Below, piece by piece: positions 1-12,224 of a DNA stretch of 64,000 nucleotides. The translations under genes were made by a program, and so were the position numbers. Positions within the stretch are counted from its first letter, which is position 1. Each line of letters starts with the position of its first letter. A model generated the notes under the pieces. It had not been told where the DNA came from and searched no databases. It worked only from the letters and a program-made list of their open reading frames with translations. This DNA comes from Straminergon stramineum (Eukaryota; Streptophyta; Bryopsida; Hypnales; Calliergonaceae). The stretch spans positions 17,050,001 to 17,114,000 of the forward strand of contig OY987267.1 in the NCBI GenBank assembly GCA_963920665.1. Reading direction: 5' to 3'.

Positions 1-1514
1 AAAAAATGGTTGGTTGTGCTCTAACCATATTTTTCCCAATAACTTTAAAGTATGGCTAAAGCAAAACAAATAATGACATTTTTTATTGAAAGTGAAGCTA
101 AATGACTAGAAGCCTATAAGGATTCAAACAATAAGAATTCATGAATTTGTTCATTGGTTTTTATTGTCACCATCAATCCATGATGATTGTTGTAAAACTA
201 TACTAGAGAACTTTAGGAATCCTTCAAAACCAAATCCATTTCTATATGGTCAAACATCAATTTTAAACATAATTTATCCTATTACATTATATTTGAGTTT
301 CAATCATTTTTTTTATTATATGAGACTATGTATAGTCTATCAATGTGGAGGCCCTCTATTGATTTTGTAAGAAATTGTTATTGTTATAATTAGTATGGTA
401 TGAAGCAAAAATTTATTGATAAATTAAAAAAAAAAGAATTCAAGTAATTGGAAATTTTATCTACAAGTTAGAAATAGAGATGAAGGATAGCATGAAAATT
501 TCAAAAGTGATGGATATAGTAGACTCTAAAAACCTTTGGGGATGATCTTCAAGTCAAATAACAACCATCAAGTTGAAGCTACCCTTAGTAAAAATTGATG
601 AATTTTATTCTTTTTAAATGTAGAAAAATATTTTTCTATAATTTTTTATTCTAGGTGTATATAAAATTGATTATGATGTATATTAAAGTAACCTAATATG
701 TTTATACAAAATAAAAGTTAGATTGAAGAATAATATATTATAACTTAAATTTAAAGATCATCTTTCAAGACAAAAATACTAATGAAAAATATACAATATT
801 ATGCCAATATATAAATCTTACAATTGCAACAATTCATTGAATGTTCAGAATTTTTTCAAAACTTTAAAACCAAGTAAAAACATAACTTGTCAATCATCAT
901 TTTCTTAATTTTATTTCAATTAATATAAAAATGAATGAATTGAAAGTTACAATGAAGTTCAAAGAAGGGGGATCCAAATTTTGGATGCTAGCCAAGACCT
1001 CTAGGGGTCAATGAAGAGTACAATTATAAAATGCCTTAGCTTATATGCTATGCACAACTTAGGCTAGATTGTGTGCGCTTTGTTCAAGCTACCTAATACA
1101 TCTAGATTGGCAAATACATTTAGATAAAACTTGAACTCAATTATGTCAACATATGTATTGTTGAGATGGTAGAGTTATTTTAAAAGTCATGAGAGTCATC
1201 CTCTCTTCATTTGTAGTTTGTTTTTAAGTCTATATTGCATTTGATTTTTTATTCCACTTGTTTTCTTTAGTGGATTGACAACAATGCATGCTTGCAAACA
1301 ATCTAATCATATTGGGTTGTTTTCTTCATAAATTAAGTATTTCGGTGTTCCAAGGACCTAAATGGCAAATTCCATCTTCCATGCTTTTCTTAGGAAGTAG
1401 ACCCGATAAAGAATTGACATGTTCCTTTCCTTGAGAAATTCTCATGTCCCTATAAGTTGAGTTTGAACTCATGACCACTTTACTAGTGTGCTAAAGCCAA
1501 AGCCATTGGACAAG
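1..1514. other. Gene-free AT-rich sequence
   Basis: No reading frame with recognisable protein similarity, no RNA gene and no clear repeat boundary is visible. The text is AT-rich with short A and T runs. It ends where CACTA-like terminal sequence begins. Confidence 0.6.
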
Positions 1515-1560
1515 CACTACTAGAAAATTTGTGACCAAATTCACAAAAAATAGACAAAAA
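1515..1560 (+). repeat. CACTA left terminal inverted repeat
   Basis: Begins CACTACTAGAAAATTTGTG and pairs with the reverse complement of the segment ending at 7372. The shared inner block is ACAAAAAATAGACAAAA. Confidence 0.65.
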
Positions 1561-2809
1561 AGTATTGATTTGGTTTGTCAATTTTTTCTTAATTTGGATG
1601 TGTTGACTTAGAATATATTCAACAAAAATTCGTTAATTTTTTTGTTGATTCGGTCAAGTGCAAAAAGAAAGAAAAGAAAAAGTAGAACCAACCAACAAAT
1701 TAGCAACTATGAAATATAAAGAAAAGCATGGTTAATTCACCACTAATGTAGTCTAAATGGTAGGTAGGACTTCTTAGCAGAGCCGACCACAATGATGAGA
1801 CCATGCCAAATAACCATGGGATGGGAACATGTGACCTCTGGGATTAACCCTAATTCCTAACCACCGAACCACCACTACACATGTATAGGTTAGTTCCCAT
1901 AGATGGGTTCTAGTTTCCCCATTTCATTGATGAAATAGCGGAACCTCAATTGTTGGCTTGCAGATATTAAAAATACCAAGACGGGACCGTGGAGGAATCT
2001 TTGGTCCAAGGAGTGTGACTATGGATAAAAACCATGCCCAAAAAACAACGGCGAAGTCAGTTTGTCAAGATTTCCTTTGTTGTGAAAGATTCCTTGGTCA
2101 CCAATAATTAAACAAGGGGGTGGATTTTATCCCCCCTAAGCCTATGTGCAGAGTAAAAATATGAGCCTATAAATGTGTTGTGGGATTCTATGTAAAGTTA
2201 CACAAAAAGTTTTGTAATTTTTTGATAGGTAGAAGATGCATTTTCGGATGATCAACTATCCAAACTTGTGATGAAAAATTCCTAGAAATTCTCCAGGTGT
2301 TGATAAAATCTCACAAAAAATTATTATATCTTCTTTCATGATAATAAGAGACTCCAACAAGTTTCAAGACATTTGGATAGTTAGAAAGACCCAAACTTGT
2401 AAGATTGCTCAACAATCGACAAAATTTAAAGATTATAGTGGTGTTGACCAATGGATCGGGAGCATATAAAAGTGGATTGAGGTCAAAGATAAGTCTTTTC
2501 TTACTCCCCTACACCTACTTAAGAGCCTAGGCTAATTTCTTTTCTCAAAAAAGTCAAACTCCAAAAGTTGGCTTTTTAACCATTGTGGGTGTTTAATGGA
2601 CGCTAGATTTCATTGAAATTTTGAAGTTAGAAAAAGGGGTGAGGAATTCTCCAAGACCTAAAAATGCCCTTGTGAAACCAATGGTGCAATCTGTTTGTGA
2701 TTTGAAAAATGGACCAACATAGAAAATCAAAATTAATAAATTAGGATGAAAATCCTAATTGATAAGTTTATCATGTTGAAATGAGAAGAGGTGGGTGCCC
2801 TTGAAGGAG

Positions 2810-2817
2810 TATATAAG
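2810..2817 (+). promoter_or_regulatory. TATA box of L1 LTR promoter
   Basis: TATATAAG in the context gagTATATAAGGGCA. The same position in L2 (31091) and L3 (61995) reads TATAAAAG. In all three a GGGTCCCTT block follows about 170-180 bp downstream. This layout fits a U3/R promoter of an LTR. Confidence 0.5.
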
Positions 2818-3157
2818 GGCATTTGTTCTTCTCTCAAATCACCCCTTCTAGCCATTCTTTTGGCTTTGTAAATATGCTGGTCTATTAAATGTGGACTTTT
2901 GGCCATTTTTGAGTCTAAGTTGTAAATATAATGTTTTTGGAGCATTTCAAGCTTTTTCTTGTTGTCATTTTGTGAAGCTTTGAAGGACATTGGGGTCCCT
3001 TCAAGTCCTACTTATTGTATTTGTATTTGTTTTTGAAGTTTTTGGTAAAGATTTGATAGTATTTTGGTTGTACTAATTCTTACTTTGTTATATTTGTTGT
3101 TCCTTCGAGTCTTTGTTTAGAACTAGAGTATTTGGTACTAATCCTAGAGACTTCTTC

Positions 3158-4437
3158 TGTCACGCCCCTTAGTGACACTTACCACTTTAAACTCACTTTC
3201 CAAGCACTTCACTTTAGTGCCACCAAGGTTTACGCTCTCTTAATACTACACATGCCATGCACCCACAATGTTAGGTTTCAACTCGAGTCACGGGGTTCCC
3301 CATTCCTCCGTGACTCCCAATCCTATCCTATCAACACTTAACTCTCACAAGACACCGGGCATATCATTTGATGACATGGGGTGGAACTTCCATTGATGTC
3401 CAAGCACTCGGTGAGGCACTACTCCCACCAGTGCTAACCACCTTTGAATGGGACCCAACTCCCCACTAGGCCCAATTCAATTCATTTCGGGACTCACCAA
3501 ACGGGACTCACACCATGGCCTAGTGTGGAGTGGGACACCACCTAACCGGTATCAAGGAGTGCACAAGCACTCCACGGTAACACACAAGTGGTGGTGAGGC
3601 TCCAACACTAGCCTCACCACCTGGGGCCACTTAGGCTTACTATGGCACCATCCGGGAGTGAGGAGGGAGACCACCCCTCCTCATAGTACTCTCTGCGGGA
3701 TTCGACAACCTCACCTCACTAGAGGTCACCGGGAACCCCCAAGATGCATCCCATCTTGGAAGACCACACATTTCCAAGTGGTATCCCCAAACCGGACCCC
3801 TAAAAGACTCCCAATCTTCCTATCGGGATAACTTTTAGCTCCGAGCTCCAAATCCCAAGTGCGAGCCCATTTTCGTAATCTACATTTTCCGTAGATCACC
3901 GTGCACTATTCACTTTCCCCAATACGACAAATATTGAGGAAGTTATGGCCCCTCCAAAGTTACGAGTCCCTCGGGAGGTGTAGTTCTCCGGGACTCCACC
4001 CTCTTTGGATGCCCATAACTTTTAGCTCACAGCTCATCTCTTCATGAGCCTTATCATTCTAGAAAGCTTGTCTCCTTATCTTTCCAATGATATGCGGCAT
4101 GCCCTATTTGGCTCCAAGGAAACCTCCCAAACCTTGTTTCCCACGTCCCTATGCCTCGGGATGCGGCCGGGACGCTGCCAACTTTGAGGAGCCATATCTT
4201 TTGACTCCCAACTCGGATTCTCGCGTTCTTCGGACTCATGGACGCATCTTCTCACAAGCTTTTCAAGCACGTGCGACACGCCCCCAAATTCGTCCGGATC
4301 AGAGCGCTACATCGCTCTGATCGCTCGGGACTCCTAGTCCCCCTCACCTCATCTCTTGCAAGGCTTGGGGAGTCACCTTCAACGTCTCCCTTGCTCGCCA
4401 AGGTGGTCGGGCACGCCTCTTCATGAGGGTCATGACA
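3158..4437. mobile_element. Solo LTR with perfect 5-bp target-site duplication
   Basis: The segment starts TGTCACGCCCC and ends GGGTCATGACA, giving the TG...CA ends and a 5-bp terminal inverted repeat (TGTCA/TGACA) typical of plant LTRs. It is flanked by an identical TCTTC on both sides (3153-3157 and 4438-4442), the expected 5-bp duplication. Length is 1,280 bp. There is no internal gag-pol, so recombination between two LTRs most likely removed it. Base composition is clearly more GC-rich than the surroundings. Short frames inside have no recognisable protein content. It interrupts the older repeat L1, whose uninterrupted counterpart is near 31400. Confidence 0.9.
4297..4322. repeat. Perfect hairpin inside the solo LTR
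   Basis: GATCAGAGCG and CGCTCTGATC form a perfect 10-bp stem around a 6-nt loop (CTACAT), about 115 bp before the LTR end. Such a structure could act in 3' end formation of the element's RNA, but that is a guess. Confidence 0.6.
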
Positions 4438-5087
4438 TCTTCCCTTATGATTGGCAATGTTGCTTAGAAAAAATCTTTAGCTTGTTATAGTTATGATTTT
4501 TTGTACTAATACATCTCAGGGATAGTTGTTATATTAACACCAACGTGTTAGATGGTGTTGTACTAACACTCTTGATTTCATACTAGTTTTAATTTTCTTC
4601 TATCAAATCTTTGTGCTATTCCATGTGCTTACCATTCCATGGCAAAACTTTGACTTTGATCTTTAGGATTTGATAGGAATTAAATGAGTTCTTGGAAATA
4701 CAATAAAACTATAGTCTTCTATATTTAGAATTTTAGAAACATTACAAAATACGACGGAGTTTTGATCTCAAATTTTAAAAGTTTTATAGTATTTTGTTAA
4801 AAATTTCCAACCACAGTGAAGCTTTGAATCTTAAAGTCTTAGAAAAATTCCTCAAAAACAAGATTGTTAGAAATTTCACTAAGTTAGTATCAAAAACAAA
4901 AAACAAAAACAAAAACATTTTATCACATTCTCTTAAATATTCTCTTTTTTACAAATTCTCTAGTTTCATGGATAGGTAGAGGGACTAATTGTCACAGAAG
5001 TTTTCGTTGAAAAAGTTGGACAAAAACAAAAAGAAAAAAAGAAAATAAGGACTAGTCCAAAGGCTTATTCTTGTGACAACTCGAAGG

Positions 5088-5240
5088 GAGCCTAAGGCCA
5101 ACGAGGAGATGCCTCAGCTACCAAAAGCTCCTGGCTAAGATAGGGAAGAGTCCCGGGCAGGATAGGGGGGAGCCTCACTTAGCTAGATAGGGAGCCCTGC
5201 CTACTAGGGTACCTCCGCCTGCAAGGAGCTTAGGGAGGGT
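5088..5240. other. GC-richer patch with repeated short words
   Basis: A short island rich in G and C with recurring 'gatagggRag' and 'gagcct' words. No reading frame with known similarity. It lies within the L1 span after the solo LTR and has no clear equivalent in L2. Confidence 0.4.
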
Positions 5241-6361
5241 TTGATTACCTTCCTTTTCCAAAAATTTGATTTTTTTTTGTGTTTTTTTTAAAACGAAGGA
5301 TAGAAGAAAAACAAAACAAAACAAAGTTAGAGTAGAATTAGAATAATTTAACCATAAAAATAGGTTGAGAAGAAAAATCATCATAGTTTGAAAAGAAGTA
5401 GCAATAAACACTAATCTCACCACTCTCTCTCCTAGAATTTGTAGCTATTGCAACAAAGAAAGATTAGAGGTTATATACTCAAAATTAAATGATAGAATGA
5501 AGAAGTACAAAAGTTTGAGTTTAGATGCAAATTAGGAAGAAATCAAGGAAATTTTAGAGAAACAATTAAAACCATTGAAAATAGGATAGATTAGAAAGTT
5601 GCCTTGAATTAGTGAGAATCTTATCAAAAACAATATCCTTTCAAGTTAACTTGTAGAATAGAATAAGTAAGTTTAAATAGTGAGAAAGAAAAGAAAAAAT
5701 CCCCTATAGTCATATTCCATCAACTTGTATTTAAAATAAACTCTTCAAGTGGTGAGCATAAAATAGCAAATGAAAGAGAACTCAAGAATTTATACAACAA
5801 TGTGCAAAATAACTCACAGAATGAAGTAAATTACTAAGTAATTTAAATTTTCTTAATTTCCAAAGTTGGTCAATTAAGACAATTTTAGTAGAAAGACTAT
5901 ATGTTGTTTAGGACTCATTTTTGCAAATAAGCTCGTTTCCAATGATTTCTTTGAACTTAGGATTTTAAAAAAGATTCCATTGCTTGGAACGCTCAATGGA
6001 CAATGTTTAGACATCCATTAGGAAATAAATTAAGATAAAACAAAATAAAATTGTTGTGGAAGTTGTTTACTATGGGTGAATAAATAAACACGTACATGAA
6101 ACCATTCACTAGAACCCGTGTGTAGGTTTTAACTCAGAGGGTGGAATTTAAAACACTTACAGGAAGTGTTGCAGAGAATCTAGTTATGTCCACCTTGGAT
6201 TCAATTGGGTTTGCATTCATCATGAATTTTCCGTAATGATTTATTGTGAGTATTTTGTAGTAGTGGAAGAGTGTCATACTTACCTCAACTATACAAATGT
6301 AAAAAACACCTGAGAATATAATTTAAGTTAGGTTTGAGCACTGGCCTAAGTGGCCTCTTCA

Positions 6362-6429
6362 GCACCTATACTGAAGGATTGTTCCAAACTAGTACGCACT
6401 TATAGTGAAGAATTGTTCCGAACTGGCAC
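6362..6429. repeat. 34-bp tandem duplication
   Basis: Two adjacent 34-bp units, GCACCTATACTGAAGG... and GCACTTATAGTGAAGA..., differ at a handful of positions. They sit immediately outside the left arm of the foldback at 6434. Confidence 0.75.
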
Positions 6430-6433
6430 GATT

Positions 6434-7032
6434 GAGCTTTCTATATAAACAAGAGGTGGTAGGAGGTAGAACAACCCATATCGGATATATCATTTAGAAA
6501 TTGCAAGAGCTCAACCGCTCATAGTTGAGTTTGAAATAAGAATTGTATGAAAACTAGAATTTCAGACCTTAGTTAGGTTAAGTAGAATAATTTTTCAAAG
6601 AAACCTTTGAATTAAAAAAAGTTCTTAAATCAATTCAAGTTTCATGTCAAAAATCTGCTTGATGTTTTTATCCTCCAATCAAAAGTTATGGACAAATTTC
6701 AAAGTGAATGTTTGAAAAGGTGGAAAAAAAATTCCCTTCCACCGCCCTATTGAAATTTGTCTATAACTTTTGATTGGAGGATCAAAATATCAAACAGATT
6801 TTTGGATATGAAACTTGAATTGGAAACTTGAATTGATTTCTCAACTTTTTTTAATTTAAAGTTTTTTTTGAAAAATTATTCTACTATGCCTAAATGAAAT
6901 CTGAAATTCTAATTTTAATACAAATCCTATTTCAAACTTAAATATGAGCAGTTGAGTTATTGCAACTTCTAAATGATATATTCCATATGGGTTGTTCTAC
7001 CTCTTAATACCTCTTATGTATTTAGAGAGCTC
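6434..7032. repeat. Long foldback (inverted repeat), arms about 270 bp
   Basis: The left arm (about 6434-6705) and the reverse complement of the right arm (about 6745-7032) match over nearly their whole length. Shared runs include GGTAGAACAACCCATAT, TAGAATAATTTTTCAAA and CCTCCAATCAAAAGTTAT. The apex carries a second small stem (GGTGGAA at 6719-6725, TTCCACC at 6737-6743). The outer ends read GAGCTTTCTA and, on the other strand, GAGCTCTCTA. No open frame is present. It is either a foldback/MITE-class element or an inverted duplication. A transcript would form a long near-perfect double strand. Confidence 0.85.
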
Positions 7033-7326
7033 TCTTCTCTTTTCAATTTCACATAACAAAAGTAGTTTATGAAGTGCAATGTTAAGATAACAATTGGTTG
7101 TTTGTACTTGCATTTTCACTTAATATATGAAGTTTCAAATTTAAAACAATTTTGATATTTTGTCTTTCACAAAAAATAAGGATACTTGTAACCATTGATT
7201 AGGCCATCATGCTAGTATGGCAATGGGACAACTAACAAAGAAGGATATTAGGGAATAGAAGTTGACAAAATTTTGTCAAATTATTGGCCAAATCTACAAG
7301 TTCCCACTGACAAAGCAATTGACAAA

Positions 7327-7372
7327 CTTTTGTCTATTTTTTGTCAAATATGACACAGTTTCTCTTGTAGTG
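7327..7372 (-). repeat. CACTA right terminal inverted repeat
   Basis: Read on the - strand it begins CACTACAAGAGAAACTGTG and matches the left end at roughly three quarters of positions without gaps. Confidence 0.65.
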
Positions 7373-10130
7373 TAATGTTGTGAGGTAGATGTGTAAATTT
7401 TTGTTTTTCCCTCATTGAATGAAGAATGTCTAGCTTCTTTAAGCAAATCCAAAATCTCTCACCACCTTTGTTGGATTAAAATGTAAAAGCTTCAACTAGA
7501 AATTTAATGGTAGTTTTTGTAATGCTTGTCATACTAGTACAAAATATCTGAACTGAATTTCTCTAATTTTAAACTTTCATAGGGAAATGATTTGTTTGGA
7601 CTTCACAAATTACAATGTGATTATATTGTGCAACTTGTTGGGCATGATTGAAAATCAATGTCTTGGAAATTCACTAGTAGGCAAAAATCCCTTTAAGTAG
7701 CTAGAAAGTTTTAAAATTTTTATTGAAGTTCTTGACAGTTTGACATGAACCCTATTCAACTCAATCAAACTCTAATCTATTCAATTTCAGTGGTTTGAGG
7801 AGTTCAATGTATTTTGATATTTTCAATGTTTATTCATCGATTTAGGGTAATCGATGATTAATATGCAATCTTTAGCATCAATACTAATGTTGCGTATAGT
7901 TTACAGGCTTACATATCCAACTTGGAATAATATAACAAGTAGTTACAAATCATCAAAAATGAAAGCGTTAGAAAACTGTGTTGACACTCAGGTTGCTTTC
8001 AAGTAGTTTAGAATGTTTGTACAAAAACACATTATAAATTTATAATCCACCAAATGGCAAGTAGAATTTGGAGTTCAATGGATCAGAATTGTTGTCTGTC
8101 AATGGCAAATTCATGCTATAGAATTTGTCAAATATTGTTTGCTATGTTTAGTGTATAATCGAATGGAGCCTTCCAAACTTTTTTTTAAATTATGCTCTAT
8201 ACTCCCGAAGTTGAATATTTGAGTTTTGGATTTCAGATCTAAAATCATTCGCTTGTTATGACTCTCTTTGCTTCCATTTAGGATTTGAGCTTCACTTATA
8301 ATATGGTCTAAAATTTTTGAATAGGTCTACATTTAGTAGAATCGTTCACAAATGAGATCATCCCTTCTCAAACCACATCAGTAATAAAAAATAATGTTTT
8401 AAAGCTATTTTTATAATATTTAAAGTAGAATATCTTACTTTTACAATAATCAAAGTAACAATGACATTACTTTTGTTACTTTGTCAAGCTTATTACTTTT
8501 ATTGATTATCAACAATATCTCTTTAGATATATACAACTTCCCATATAAAAGAATGATGTATTTTAAGTTTAGTCATTGAAATAGTTTCAGATGCCCTTAT
8601 AAATATTAAATATATGATTACTAACTACTAAGGCATGACAAATCTTTATAAAAAAATAGAATACTTCTAAAAAGTCATTACATAAAGTAAATAATAGTTA
8701 ATGCATTTCCATTGCATTTCCAAGTCCTCCTCAGATTCAAGGAAAAGTAATTGAGTTTTCAAATAATCATGCGGTTGCTCAATATGGGCTTGAAGTCTAT
8801 TTAGAGGGCATAAAGATTGAAGCAATTATTCACATATTTACATAATTTTAGTAAGATTAAATAGCTTTTTGAACAAAGTTCATTATTAACAAAACCTCTT
8901 TGAAATTGAAAAGGTGCTTTTCTACATCTCTTTTCATAACTTCAAGAAATTAATGAATTTTTTGTTATAAGCAAAAAAAATGGTAGTTTCTAATTTACAA
9001 TTATTAGACCTCTTCGATATCGAGGAAGGGTACTAGCCTCTAGAAAGAAGCCCAAGTCTCTAAGTCCTCATCATTTATCATATGATTTTCTACATGTTGA
9101 CCACCAATATTTTTGTTTTAGTCAATACCAAGAATTGGATGATCAATTGTTATGAAAATTTTGATTTTATTAGAATTTATTTATTGTTTTTAGTTTTATA
9201 TTTATATACCCTTGTGCTCCTCATAATCGAGAGGTGGTATTTGCTATAATAATTATCACATAAGCCTCATGTGTTGTCACAATTAGAAGTCTTCGTTTTA
9301 CTTATGAATTTCTTGGATTCTAATCATTTGTTTTCCATTATGATAATGGCTTTCTACTTTCGACTAACGGTTTATATTTTAGCCCTCTTTGGAATCGAAG
9401 AGGGTGTCTCGTATGTCAACAATACCATTAGGCATAGTCAAATTCTATAAACTAGAGGTTAGAAGATCAATATCTTTAAAATCTATGAAATTTGAATAAA
9501 TAGAAGATCATTTCATGTTGAGAATTGTAAGTTAAAAACCTCCTCGAATTTGAGGAACATTCTTAGCCTATCCACTAGAGTTTATTGGTACAACAACGAA
9601 TGATTTTGTTGATTGAGATTGGATGGTGGATGTGAAAAAAACTTCATGATATCCAATTATTGGAAATTTTTTTGAGCAAAAAGTTATATGCCTTCATACT
9701 TTCTAAAATGGAGGAAAGGTCATATCCTCTCTACAACTATTTTTATAATTATCTACCTAAATTTTCATTGTATGGGTGTAAATATTTGATCATGAAAATA
9801 CCTATTGAATTTTCATATGAAAAAAATATGTTCAGATAAATGTCCGTGTTTTAATGCTTTTCATAATCGAGAAGTCATCTTTGCCTTTGCATTTGAATTC
9901 CCAGATTCGTTGCTGTTGTTCAATGTCCAAATTTTAATGTTGAAAAATTAATTTGTATTTTGAAAGGATGGGGAGTTGGGGACGTATATGTTTGGATTGA
10001 TAATTGCATGTCCTACTATTCCTTGAAATCAAATAGACAAATAGGAATGTGAGCCTATTAATTTGTTATATTATGTTAATTTATTTATGATAATTTAGTA
10101 TTCAATTATAGAATGTAAGGGCACATATAA
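7373..10130. other. Gene-free stretch with dispersed short palindromes
   Basis: No protein-like frame is recognised. From 9009 the sequence carries several copies of a short palindromic motif. A small stem (CAAAGTAACA/TGTTACTTTG) lies near 8450-8482. This is the flank upstream of copy A. Confidence 0.55.
9009..9875. repeat. Cluster of five 20-bp palindromic motifs
   Basis: Imperfect palindromes of the type CCTCyTCGAwwTCGAgGAgG occur at about 9009-9030, 9217-9237, 9382-9408, 9539-9558 and 9857-9875. Examples are CCTCTTCGATATCGAGGAAG and CCTCCTCGAATTTGAGGAA. The spacing is irregular (about 160-300 bp) and the sequence between them is unrelated. The same motif recurs at 13.56, 15.74, 16.5-16.7, 18.56 and 47.5 kb. 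Confidence 0.65.
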
Positions 10131-12224
10131 CTTACTCAAAAGTTGGGATTTTAAATTCTCAAGAGCATGAAGATGCCGAACCGCCTTTATTGACATATGA
10201 AAAAACTAGGGATGCCTTTCGGATGAAGAAGAAACTTGACTCCCACTTAATCATATAAGAATTGTGATTTAAGTTACATGAGTCAAGCCAATTTAAAATC
10301 CTTTTATACTAAATGATATCACTTCCTATGATGAGGTCAATTCTTCAAACAAATGTAGTTCGGCTTCAATCCAAATTTGTCCATGGTTACCAAGAAGGTG
10401 ATAGAATAATGTACATGTCCATTACGAATGATAGAGGCCTGATCTACAAGATCACTTAGGAGATTTCTTGCATTTGGAATGCTCATTGGATTACAGAGAA
10501 TGCAGATTTTGAAAAGCAACTACAAAGCCATGAAGATTGTTTTTGCCTATGTGAATTAATGTTTTTTTTATAGGATGGTAACCACTGGCATATGGCGTGG
10601 ATGAATTACATCAACATCATGTGTATTGAAGAGAGGACATGATATGTTTGGATAGATTCAATTTTGCTCGAGAGCAAAGGATTTATTTCAATCTTGATGA
10701 ACGTGATGAATGACATCAACAAGTTAAATTCATTGCCTCTTATTTTAAAATATTTGATTCAATTATTGTAGTTGATTATCTTTTTATATGCTATACTAAC
10801 ATATCAAGTTGTAATTTATACCTATCTAACATGTCTTTTCAATAGATCAACAGAAAACATATATGTGAAGATCAATATTGTACATCCACTCCGTCGAGTC
10901 AACACTTATGGATCATTGAACTTAGAAGATTTCAAAGATCTTCTTTCTAAAGAAAAGTACCGGATTTGTGAGATAAGAGATAAACCTTATCTATGGTATC
11001 TGCTTACATTGGATGTTTTTATCAAATTCTTGTATCGCATAAGAGAATTTCTAATCAATATTTTTATTCTATGGAACGTTCAATTAAAATACATGCAATT
11101 TGATTTTTTTACTTCATTTTTATAGCAAGAAGTGTCAATTATTGCGGATGAGACTGTTGGCTTATACGAGGAACAAACAACAAAAGAAGATAGAAATCTT
11201 AGAATTTTGCACGATGCTATGAAAGTAGCAACAAATACAAAAGTGAAGTCTCTTTGATCTGAGTTTAATAAACTTAACACACTAGAGAATCCCAAGTATA
11301 AACCAAAGTGGTGGGAAGAAGTAAATCTCGTATATTTTCTTCTATTTCATTTTTCTTTCAACTTTTTTGAGTTTAAAATTGAAAGATATGATTGACAATA
11401 TTTTTTTTGTTTTATATGAATCTGTTATTTCATAATTTCTCTTTGGTTTTCCAGATCAATTTTCATTGGAGTAGACATGAATACCTGAACATGATTTTGG
11501 ATAAGTTCTAACACTTAACTGCGACCATTGTCATGTTAGTTTACAAGAATCATTGGTTGTCTTGGTGGAATTCAAGTGGTATGAATCAAGCAGCTCTTCA
11601 ATTTTTTATTCCTATAGCAATCAAGGAGAAACTAAACAATTGATTGCTTAAGCATTGTCTATATTTTATTTTTTTGCATTGAGACACTTTGTTTATTTTT
11701 GTATGACAATTACATACTATGAGCTTCCAATCTTTAATTAATATACATAAATTATTTATATAATTTCTTGCAACTGGAAGAAGCTGTTACTACATGGTTT
11801 AATGCAATAGTAGCATTTGAGTGCATCTTTGTGAAATGGGATGCAAATGATTCCTTTGACTAGATTAGTGAGTGACTACATCCAACATTACCGAATCATT
11901 ATTTAGAATCACACATTTTATATTTTTTTGGCAAGAATTTGAAGTATTCACGTATTGTGCCATTCATTGGACAAGAATGAATGGAATATGTCATATTGCA
12001 GTACGTGTATTGGTATTATTACTAGTCTTTCCTTTGTTTCCGTTATTTATTTTGTATTATGTTTCAAGAATTATTTTGAAATTATATTGTATTAAAATCT
12101 TTGTTGCAAGTACTTTCTTTGTGAGTTAGTTCTAAAAGAAAGTATAGCTAAAAAGACAATGCCCAAATTTTCTGGAGCATAATTTGATAAGACTTTGCCA
12201 ACTTGTATATTCATATATATACAA

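Larger units (their letters stand above)
1890..6030 (+). mobile_element. LTR-type repeat copy L1 (split by a solo LTR)
   Basis: This stretch is collinear with 30150-31560 (L2). Shared landmarks are a 'taccaagacgRgaccgtggagga' block, a 'gccRaggctaRttcctt'-type block, a TATA box followed about 180 bp later by GGGTCCCTTCAAG, and 'gtactaaYcctRgag' just before the solo LTR insertion at 3158. Homology resumes directly after it (ccttatgattggcaatg against ccatatgactagcgatg in L2). A second shared block (ccattgcttggaa, then acaatg and tttagacaycca) lies near 5980 and near 33490. No gag or pol frame is readable, so this is a long LTR or a non-coding derivative. The outer limits are approximate. Confidence 0.55.
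1515..7372. mobile_element. CACTA-like (En/Spm) DNA transposon shell, non-autonomous
   Basis: The left end begins CACTACTAGAAAA and the reverse complement of the right end begins CACTACAAGAGAAA. The two ends align without gaps over about 45 bp, including a shared ACAAAAAATAGACAAAA block. CACTAC-A-GA-AA termini are the hallmark of plant CACTA elements. Near the right end is a perfect palindrome (GACAAAATTTTGTC, 7264-7277), like the subterminal repeats of this class. No transposase reading frame survives inside. The expected 3-bp target duplication is not seen (AAG on the left, TAA on the right), so the pair may be old, or may join ends of two related elements. The interior holds an LTR-type repeat, a solo LTR and a foldback, so the length is inflated by later insertions. 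Confidence 0.65.

Noticed and set aside
4054..4426. Overlapping frames of 61-77 codons on both strands inside the solo LTR
   Set aside because: They arise from the higher GC content of the LTR, which has fewer stop codons. Several overlap each other and none resembles a protein.
10337..10519. 60-codon - strand frame
   Set aside because: It is antisense to a copy A block (FVHGYQEGDRIMY...) that matches copy B on the other strand.
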